A stretch of DNA of 11,421 nt from Isohypsibius dastychi (taxonomy: Eukaryota > Tardigrada > Eutardigrada > Parachela > Isohypsibiidae), in contig JAQIWT010001303.1 in NCBI GenBank assembly GCA_034696485.1, positions 1-11,421 on the forward strand, read 5' to 3'. Positions 1-7,043 of this stretch are shown here, one piece after another. The notes beneath the pieces are model-generated. The model worked only from the letters and a program-made list of their open reading frames with translations. It ran no database searches and was not told the DNA's origin. Each line of letters opens with the position of its first letter. Positions within the stretch are counted from its first letter, which is position 1. The position numbers were made by a program, and so were the translations under genes.

Positions 1-1
1 C

Positions 2-787
2 ATCTTCCTGGCATGGAACTATGGTTATTTGGATCGGTTTATAGGACCTTCCACTGATCCAAATAAGATTGCGTTGAGAGAATTCGAGGAGCGCTTCAAA
101 AACTTCACCAGGGATTATAAAGACGAACTCCACAAGGAATCTCTGGAAACTCTTCATTCCGCATTGGAACATCACGTTGAGATGTCACAGAATAAAAATC
201 AGCGTTACCCAACATGTGTTTTATTAGCGGGGGATGAAAAGTCGGCGGAGATGCAGAATTATTTGGCGGGAGAAATCGCGAGATTGATTCCGAAGAAAGC
301 AACCGGAAGTCTCCATCAGGTCGATCTCTCTGACACTTCTGTGGATCATAAGAAAGCAGATCAAGAGGATTTGAGGAGTCGAGTGCATAACGGAGTGAAT
401 AAAAGTTTGAAGGAAGGCGCGGATATTATGGTGTTCAGGAATTTGGACGCGTTGGCGCCGGCGGATATTCCCCTGCTAAATTTATTTTACAGTTATTGTG
501 ATGGAGAAAATCCGACTTTTCCGAAGACTTTGTGGATTTTGACGATGGCGACGAAAGGGCTGGAGATTTTTGATTCGCCAAAACGAGCAGATTTCAAGGA
601 ATTCCATCGGAATGCGGGAAAAGCGGTTGAGAGATATTTGGGACATTTTCTGGAAAGTACACCGCAACAGCCGACGGAAGACCCGCATACCGCTGTCAAT
701 CCCCTTTTGACGAGGATTGCTAATTATATTATCCCTGTTATACCGACTGGAAGACCGATTCCGGAAACGAAGAAATCCAAACTCTGA
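2..787 (+). CDS. TOR1AIP1: LAP1/LULL1-like torsin-activating cofactor, luminal domain (5' partial)
   Basis: The frame is open from base 2, so the gene begins left of the window; 261 C-terminal residues are visible. They start with a hydrophobic run (IFLAWNYGYL), probably the end of the transmembrane helix, and continue as a luminal domain. Family marks are PTCVLLAGDE, where the Walker A of a true AAA+ protein would sit but is absent, a central LFYSYCDGENPTF block, and a C-terminal TRIANYIIPV. The last resembles the LAP1/LULL1 segment that carries the arginine finger; the candidate arginine is codon 713-715. In this family the domain is a nucleotide-free AAA+-like fold that binds torsin in the nuclear envelope or ER lumen and switches on its ATPase. 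A polar tail rich in K, S and P ends at TGA 785-787. No intron is seen. The family call is from remembered motifs, not a search. Confidence 0.82.
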   Translation: MFLAWNYGYLDRFIGPSTDPNKIALREFEERFKNFTRDYKDELHKESLETLHSALEHHVEMSQNKNQRYPTCVLLAGDEKSAEMQNYLAGEIARLIPKKATGSLHQVDLSDTSVDHKKADQEDLRSRVHNGVNKSLKEGADIMVFRNLDALAPADIPLLNLFYSYCDGENPTFPKTLWILTMATKGLEIFDSPKRADFKEFHRNAGKAVERYLGHFLESTPQQPTEDPHTAVNPLLTRIANYIIPVIPTGRPIPETKKSKL

Positions 788-981
788 TTTTGTGAGTTTC
801 CCTCCGGAACTGTCATTTCTGTTGTTTTCACTAAGAGCTGAATTTCTGCACTGAATTATTTTCTTTTTTCTCGCTGATGGGACAGACGAGTACTCTGTAT
901 TTTCTTGGAGCGATCGACTTTTGGTTTGTTTTTCCATTTGTGACCGGCTTTTTGCAGCGATTGTTGGAAATTTTCCTTTGA

Positions 982-987
982 AATAAA
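982..987 (+). terminator. Poly(A) signal AATAAA of the LAP1-like gene
   Basis: A canonical AATAAA lies 195 bases after the stop codon. It is followed within 10-60 bases by G/T-rich DNA (GAGTGTGTTGG, then GGATTTGTGTACGATGTG), the usual downstream element for cleavage. The 3' UTR is therefore probably about 215-225 bases long. Confidence 0.7.
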
Positions 988-1316
988 ATGAGTGGAGCTA
1001 TGAGTGTGTTGGAAATCTGGATTTGTGTACGATGTGCTGCAGTGAAGGTGGAATTGTTGCCATTTGCAGTAAATTTGCTTTAGTCGAAAGACATGTCTTT
1101 GTGTCTAATCATGATAAAATTACGTAGTTTCATGGCGCTAATCGAAGGCGGGTTTACATATAAATCCTCATCCGCTCTATACGACGTGACCTGGTTGAAG
1201 ATTAGGTTGTTCATCTGATTGATATAAAGATTTCTCTTCATTTTTCAGAACTCTTTTTTAGTGAAGTGAAAACCTCTGCAGCTGCGTGCTTCTCGTTGTT
1301 GTCAACTTATTTCTCC

Positions 1317-1322
1317 TTTATT
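1317..1322 (-). terminator. Poly(A) signal AATAAA of the MFSD6-like gene
   Basis: TTTATT on the plus strand reads AATAAA on the minus strand, 90 bases after the TGA of the inferred last exon (1412-1414). A signal this close to that stop supports exon 7 as the real end of the gene. The alternative, a stop at 1705-1707, would leave a 3' UTR of nearly 400 bases. Confidence 0.65.
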
Positions 1323-1411
1323 TTGTTAGACTCGAAATCATGAGAATCATAAACCGGGAAGATAACGTAATAAACTGCAAGTAACGCTTTGGAGTTTCAC
1401 AATGTTAACGG

Positions 1412-4400
1412 TCAGACGAACGTTGATTTTTGTGTTTTTGGGAAAATAAATCCTTGGGCTTTGAGTTCTCTCCATGAATCGGTTGATAGCGGCCGGAATT
1501 TGTGGGTCCACAGGTCTGGCTCGAATTCGGCAGTCGGTGGTGCTTTTTCGCGGTACAACATTGCCGAATCGCCTTCCCAGTCCAAATCACCCAGACTCCA
1601 GTTGCTATCCACAGATCCACTTCCCCTCCGAATTTCATCTTCAAAGCGAAAAAGTGAGAATTCAGTGTCTGGTGTTTTTCAGATATTGTATTTGAACAAA
1701 TTATTTAGCTTTTATTACCTCTTGCTGGAGCAGGGGATTTGAGCTTCTTGAGGCAGAAACAGAAAAGAATAGCGAATATGATTGCTGCGACTAAGAATAT
1801 CAGGGAGAAGATCTGGAATGACAGTCGATAATTGGTCCAGGAAATCAGATATCCTCCTATTAAAGGACCAACTCCAAATCCTGGAAAAAATAACGATGGT
1901 TTAAAATATAATAATTTGTGGTTCAAAACGCGATAACTTTTTTCTAGTTTTATGCATACATTAAAGCTAATTAATTACAGCCTTACCAAGTCCAAAAGTG
2001 ATCGCATTGATCAATGCCTGCGAAGTGGAGGCGTATTTTGGTGCTGTTGTTTGGGAATAATGAGCCGGAACCGTATAAACAATGCATATGGTGAACGCGG
2101 TCAGAATTTCGACAGCCGGGAACATATACGCATTCCATAGGTAAGAATACGCTACAAATCGTCCGAAATTCATCAAGAGGACAAGGATGAGCAAATTCGC
2201 GTATCCGATTTTTGGGATCATTTTATGGGAGACGGCGAAGAACGGGATCGCCATAAAGTTGGCGACTGCTGCACCAACGCCGAGCAGCCATTTTGGTGCG
2301 GAAAGGTCATCCTCCAGAAACCAGTAAAGAAACCTGAAAACGGAAATGGACCAGGTGAAATATGTTTAGAACTTCAGGCATCCTGAACTGCAAAACTTGA
2401 TTTGCAAAAACCGTGACAATTGTTCAGGAAAATTCGAGAGGTAATATATCATCCTATGGAGTCTCGAACAATCGTAGAGCAGCGGTCGAAATTGGAGTTT
2501 TATTGGCTGTCTTCAGCGACTCGAGTTATAATGCCCAAAACTGGATAAATTTCGAGCACTGTTCTAAATTAGTCATTACCAATTTCATTTTTGAAATTGT
2601 TTTTAAAATGAGGTAAGATTACAACTGAACTCTCTGCAACGTAGAACTACCGGTACTGAAATTTCAAAAAATCTGCTTTATGTTTTTTGGTTAACCATGG
2701 GTTTCAGAATTATTATTAATCACGTATTGAAATCAAAAATCCAACGATGTACCTTCCAATACACTTAACAGAATCTGCATGATAGATTGTAATATTTTTG
2801 AGATATTCCGCAAGTTTCTGTTTTGCAGGCGGAATGATTTCATCACACTCTGAGCGGCATGATCTCTGACATAAGCCATAATCTCCATCTCCGATTAGCA
2901 CGGCTCTCCATTAATCATTCATACTCTTACACTTCTCGCATTTACATTCTCAGTTTATAACCTGTCAACATTTTCTCTCTAATGATTCTCACTCACCCAG
3001 CCGAATATCCTTGAGCCATACCAATTATGAACATAACGCAAAGTACGGCAATCACTTGCGGCTGTTTCAAAACCTTCCCCAAATTCTGCCAAATGCTCTT
3101 CCGTGGTAGATTCGTCGGAAGTGGCATACATAATACAATAATCGCTCCGACTATATTGAACACTCCAAAAATCAAAAACGCCGGTAAAAAGTTGGCGTCC
3201 CGTGGATCGGCGTAGGTTCCTCCAACAAGGAACCCTGACAACGGCGGAAGTGCCACAAAAGCCAGAGCTGCGAAGATCCGATGTGAGACGAATGTTCCGC
3301 CATGTTGTAGAGTTAGTCCAAGGGTTGCCGTGTCTAGAATGACGAACACGGACATCAGGGCGATTAATCCGAATAACCGAAGGAAGAAATACGCGAGCAG
3401 AGTCAACAGGTGGTTGCCTTCGTGGAATATGGTCGAACAGATCAGTTCGGCGGTGGATGCGGCTTGACAAGAGACTGAACATTTCGGGGTCGATGTGGAT
3501 TCTTCCGCTTCCCATAAACAACGAGCTGCATGGAGCAATCCGCCCTGTGAAGAATAATTTCAGGAACTTGCTTTATTCACTTTTTTTTAACGTTCAGAAA
3601 CCAGATTGTCGCGTATTTTCTGGAGCTCAAAGGTAGCAAAGAATTAACCCAGGTCCACAAATTATTAACTGTGAATGCCACAAAAAAATCATGCTCTAAT
3701 TGGCTCAAAATCTTGCATTTGTATTACAATTCTTGAGTAAACCATGGGTGCAATCGGATGTTTCAATTCACCGTCCACTGATTAGCCACATCTCTACGAT
3801 ACACTGTACCCTGCAGGTAGGCACCAATTACCTGGACACACTCAGATGTTTTAAATAAAACTACCGCAGCCTCTTCGAAGGATGGTCCGGTAGAAAAGGC
3901 TTTTGTAATCTCGAAAAGAACGTCTATGCCCGCGAATTTAACGGATAGATCTTTTAGTCTATTTTGGCGTTGTCATACGGTCAACAAATTCTTTCAAGGT
4001 TTCTGTTATGATAGCGAGGGCACACGAAATGGAAATGGGACAGTGGGCAATGAGACATTTCGGTCCTCAAAACTTTGTTCCCGCCTACCAGCTGGGAGGT
4101 GGTTTTCTCAAATCACCATTCGTTTTTTAAAGAGCTCAACGTAACTCTAATATTCCTCATTTAAAACCACAAAGTACCAATTCAAAAGATAGTATTTCAG
4201 CTCAATTTTAATTTGTTCTTGCGTTGCTTGCACAAGTTTTTCTTGCGTTGCTTTCAAAAGTCTTACTTGTGTTGTATACTTCTTACAAATTTCCTTCGCG
4301 AGAACTGTGTAAGTCACAAACCAATATGATGCATTAAGTATTCATACAATTTGAAACTGACCTCGTCATTTCGATATTCCGTCAATTCCCAGCTGCCTCG

Positions 4401-5825
4401 CTTTCCTGAATCTTGTGTCATCACCGGCCGGAATACTGTATCCTTGAAAACCTGTCCTTCCAATTCGGTCCATTTTGAGCAAGAGTGTCCTTTGGTCAGT
4501 TCTCTATCCTCCCTCGAAGTTGCATTGAGGAAACATATACTCGGAATTTTCCGACCGGCTCGTTCCGGGCAATTACTCCAACAGCGTTCGAATTGCAGTT
4601 CATTTTGGGCTTCCGCTGATCGATCAGAAGTACAGTTGGAAACACCTTCCATTTCCGGTGCGGTGAAAAACGCTTTATCGTGGAATTTGCAGTCAAATTC
4701 GACCTTCATAAAATCAACGATGGTCGGAGCTCGAATGAGGTGTTCGCGAAATGGCGGGACTCCGAGAAGCAACAGGTGGAGAGCAACATGGATGGTTGTT
4801 AAAATGATAATTAGGATCTTGTAGTGACCGATTTTATCCGCTGTGTTAAAAAATCGTTAGCCGATGATGAATGAAAAGAAATTCAACGCAAAAAACTGAT
4901 GCAAATTCTCATTTGGAAATGAAAATGTTATTACAAATAATTAGATCAAAATCATTATTTCCAGATTTGGTTTTGAATTGTTGTTCCGGAACTAGCTTTT
5001 TAGTTGACGAAGTTTTATTCACCCAATGCGCCAGCAAATGGCACTCCGATGCAACTGAGAATAGGAAGAAGGAAGGAAATTATAGCCGTTTCGGTGAGCG
5101 TTATGCCGATGCTTTTCATATGCAGCGTTATGAAAGGATATAAAGCCGCCATACCTGAAATCAAAGAGATTTAGTGATAAACAATGCGCAGAAATATTTT
5201 CATTAAATAATGGAGAATAACGGTATTGCAACAGATACTCTTTTTTGATCTCAAAACAATTTTCCGGAACGCCACAAGTTTTTTTAAATTATTGAGAGAT
5301 CGTCCGATTTTTGCTGGACGACGTGGAACTCTGTAATATAAAACACGCTTTTTTCGTATTTGTCGATCGAATAGAATACGAAAGATGTTTATGGTTCTTA
5401 TGGAGTTGTTGTGAAAACCTATAGGTTACATAAGATATTGTAGTAGAAGGGCAACAAGTCAAATCACCGGGAGAGGGAAATCTTGTTCACTGAAAATTGA
5501 TCATAGATTGTGCTGTTCTGGGAGAGATTAATTAGCTCAAGTATATCAACCGATCAGAATTTTTGGTTCTCTGTAGCAGAACAAAGTTAAAGAGATTGGT
5601 CAAATATTTTTTGTCTGGATTGCATAACTTACCACTATACATGAGAAATATAACGATCTTCAAGGGAATCAGTTGTTTGATGACTCCTTTTTTCGGCGCA
5701 TTACTACTCCTCCTTCTTGTGAATTCGGGATTGTCGGTCAACAGACTGGACTCGACTGTTGTGGTTTTCTTTGAAATCACATCGTTTTCTTCCGGTAAAT
5801 TTGAAGTGTTTTCTTTCGCAGCCAT
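1412..5825 (-). CDS. MFSD6: MFSD6-like major facilitator transporter, seven exons, 695 aa
   Basis: Exons on the minus strand: 5825-5633, 5154-5023, 4840-4362, 3544-2997, 2333-1987, 1880-1719 and 1638-1412. All junctions are GT..AG and the total is 2088 bases, exactly 696 codons. The product has a polar N-tail (1-52), twelve predicted membrane helices and a C-tail. MFS motif A between helices 2 and 3 reads GALADKIGHYK (about 106-116). A loop of roughly 170 residues follows helix 3, on the outer or luminal side. It holds ten cysteines and sequons NCT (177) and NAT (214). C-half marks are GYSAGFLYWFLEDD, VANFMAIPFF, TVPAHYSQTTAP and GFGVGPLIGGYL, as in MFSD6 transporters of invertebrates. The substrate is not known and cannot be read here. 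The start is the first in-frame ATG, in good context (ATCATGG). The least certain join is exon 6 to 7 (80-bp intron). If unspliced, the protein ends at 1705-1707 after 624 residues. Confidence 0.85.
1639..1718 (-). other. Small last intron of the MFSD6-like gene (80 bp)
   Basis: On the minus strand the donor reads AGAG|GTAATA and the acceptor CGCTTTGAAG|ATGAAATT. Both sides are phase 1, so the frame continues as PAPAR-DEIRRGSGSV. The acceptor is weaker than the others in this gene. Reading through adds GNKS and a stop, so retention would give a shorter isoform. The joined tail stays open for 75 further codons to the stop at 1412. Confidence 0.65.
2334..2996 (-). other. Intron 4 of the MFSD6-like gene
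   Basis: Donor TGG|GTGAGT and acceptor TTTTCAG|GT, phase 2, join GYSAG to FLYWF inside the helix 7-8 region, where the family is continuous, so no exon is missing. The intron is AT-rich. It contains one minus-strand open stretch at about 2716-2910 with protein-like composition (see findings). Nothing else in it is recognisable. Confidence 0.7.
3763..4066 (-). pseudogene. Possible decayed coding fragment inside intron 3
   Basis: Two minus-strand open frames follow one another. The first has 35 codons and ends ..TETLKEFVDRMTTPK, with a stop at 3959-3961. The second overlaps it by 14 bases in another frame and has 69 codons without a start. It includes FAGIDVLFEITKAF and VIGAYLQGTVYRRDVANQW before a stop at 3763-3765. 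The amino-acid mix is typical of a soluble globular protein, and one frameshift would link the two. I do not recognise the family. The plus strand is also partly open here, so the direction is not certain and chance is possible. Confidence 0.3.
4216..4287. repeat. Tandem repeat, about three units of 24 bp
   Basis: Units begin at 4216, 4240 and 4264. The first two share TTCTTGCGTTGCTT at the same offset. The third is diverged (TACTTGTGTTGTAT). The array lies in intron 3 of the MFSD6-like gene, 74 bases and more downstream of its donor. Confidence 0.6.
4841..5022 (-). other. Intron 2 of the MFSD6-like gene (182 bp)
   Basis: Donor TTGG|GTGAAT and acceptor TTTTTTAACACAG|CGGAT, phase 1. It splits the alanine codon of motif A (GAL-A-DKIG). 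The re-formed motif is strong support for both splice sites. Confidence 0.85.
5155..5632 (-). other. Intron 1 of the MFSD6-like gene (478 bp)
   Basis: Donor AGTG|GTAAGT and acceptor GATTTCAG|GTATGG, phase 1, join the two halves of helix 1 (IFLMYSG-MAALYPF). The contents are AT-rich and I see no gene, repeat or RNA in it. Confidence 0.85.
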
Positions 5826-5856
5826 GATGATAGCGAATTGATTAACGATTAATAGA

Positions 5857-5874
5857 TCAATTAAATTCACGCAT
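5857..5874 (-). promoter_or_regulatory. Five-codon upstream ORF in the MFSD6-like leader
   Basis: An ATG at 5874-5872 opens a tiny frame (MREFN) closed by TGA at 5859-5857. It lies 31 bases before the main start, in another frame. If the mRNA leader reaches this far it could lower translation of the transporter. The position of the mRNA 5' end is unknown. Confidence 0.35.
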
Positions 5875-6583
5875 GATAAATCCCGATTCCGCTTTGATTC
5901 TAAATTCAAGAAAGTAAGACATTGAGTTGTTTTATGTCAGACAGTACGGGCTTCATCACTCTCCTGCATTTTTTGTGTTCAGGTGCAAATGGAATTCATG
6001 CTCGAATCGCCGCGAGGCTGAAATGCTAACAAATTCGTATTATTTTAGAAAACAACATACGGGTCTTGTATAATTGGCTCGCAGCTTGAGTTTTGCGGTT
6101 TTGGAGACAAGCAGCTTTGCAAACAAATCTCTCATGTTCGATGTGTAGCAATCTCCTTCTTTTGAACGAGATGCAAGGTTATCATTATAAATTCTTTTCA
6201 TCGTGCTTTTTACTCAATTATGAGAGTCAAAGTGACAACCACTAATTTCCTCGTTCACTTTGTCGACTTTTAAACCAGCTGCCATTTATTTGTCTTATTT
6301 GGTAGCAAGAAATAACAGAATACAGTAGTCCGCATTTCTGATGTCCGGTGTTTCTTCGTGAATGTTGCCGATCTTTGTAGAACAAGGGATTTATCTTTTT
6401 CGCTTCCGTATCCGGAACAAGGGTATCCATTTGTCTGTACAATTCGCTGTAGAACGAGAAACTTCCACTGTACAAACGCTTAAAATTTCATTTCGCTAGA
6501 ATTTTTTGTTTTCAAATTTCCGGTTTTTCTTGTATTGCTTGTAAATATATTCGTGCTCAAGGTAAATCAATCGTTAGGTAATA

Positions 6584-6692
6584 CTTTCGGCATAGTGAAA
6601 ATAGACTACAAGGCAGGCTTATAATCTAAAAAATAATATAACAAGGCAGGATTATAAGCCTGCCTTGCAGTTTATTTTCACTATGCTTTCGG
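6584..6692. mobile_element. Palindromic MITE (95 bp) with 7-bp target duplication
   Basis: The element runs from 6591 to 6685. Its ends are CATAGTGAAAATA and the inverse TATTTTCACTATG. The arms 6591-6626 and 6650-6685 are reverse complements at 34 of 36 positions, with a 23-base loop. CTTTCGG flanks it at both sides (6584-6590 and 6686-6692), as expected for a target-site duplication. There is no coding capacity, so this is a non-autonomous DNA transposon. The loop repeats CAAGGCAGG and TTATAA from the arm, which allows a second, shorter hairpin. The superfamily is not clear: the duplication is 7 bp, or 8 bp with one mismatch. Confidence 0.85.
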
Positions 6693-7043
6693 TAGTAAAT
6701 TAGAACCACTCTTAAGCCTGTGTATTGCTAACTGAAAATATCACTTGGTACAAAAGATTCAAACAACATGCCCTAGCTTCGTAACCTAATTCAATTCTTT
6801 CCGCTGAAAATAGCTTGCAGTTTATCAAAAATTTAATGCCATGTATTGTAAGAAAATTATGTTCAGCTAAGCTGCATAGTTCGTGCAGCATGCATCCATC
6901 CCAACGTCTTGAGGTACCTCCATAGACTATGGTAAAATCATGGTGTTTCCAATCAGAAGTTGTCATGACGCACTAACCGCAACCTAAACAGCTACCCCGC
7001 TCTACTTCCCTTTTTTCGTTTGTTGGTTTTGTGTTTCCGCGAA

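Larger units (their letters stand above)
788..1411. other. Convergent intergenic region with both 3' UTRs
   Basis: This gap lies between the stop of the LAP1-like gene and the stop of the MFSD6-like gene, which face each other. It holds one poly(A) signal for each gene (982-987 plus strand, 1317-1322 minus strand). A 14-bp perfect palindrome lies between them. The reading frames here are short and have no recognisable protein content. I see no tRNA-like box pair or other RNA gene. Confidence 0.7.
3545..4361 (-). other. Intron 3 of the MFSD6-like gene, with a possible gene remnant
   Basis: Donor GACGAG|GTCAGT and acceptor TTCTTCACAG|GGCGG, phase 0, join RNDE to GGLLHAARC within the large extracellular loop. 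The 817 bases contain a three-unit tandem repeat (4216-4287). They also contain two overlapping minus-strand open frames (4066-3959 and 3972-3763) that look like decayed coding DNA. Neither extends the transporter in frame. Confidence 0.6.
5826..7043. other. Divergent intergenic region, likely holding both promoters
   Basis: The MFSD6-like gene leaves to the left and the C2 gene to the right, so upstream control DNA of both should lie in these 1.2 kb. I see no convincing TATA box. The clear element is the MITE at 6591-6685. Two minus-strand open stretches (6475-6242 and 6966-6712) have no recognised homology. Just before the C2 gene start the DNA is pyrimidine-rich. Confidence 0.6.

Noticed and set aside
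482-937. A 151-codon minus-strand open frame over the end of the LAP1-like gene
   Set aside because: It is the mirror of a clearly family-matched coding sequence and its 3' UTR. It is low in protein-like pattern, rich in Arg/Ser and has no recognisable motif.
2979-3521. A second long minus-strand frame (180 codons) over exon 4 of the transporter
   Set aside because: It is out of frame with the transmembrane reading (LLTLLAYFFLRLFGLIALMSVF), which alone continues in phase into the neighbouring exons.
4351-4824. Plus-strand 157-codon frame opposite exon 3
   Set aside because: It is the antisense shadow of the cysteine-rich loop exon. The minus strand rebuilds MFS motif A and joins in phase on both sides.
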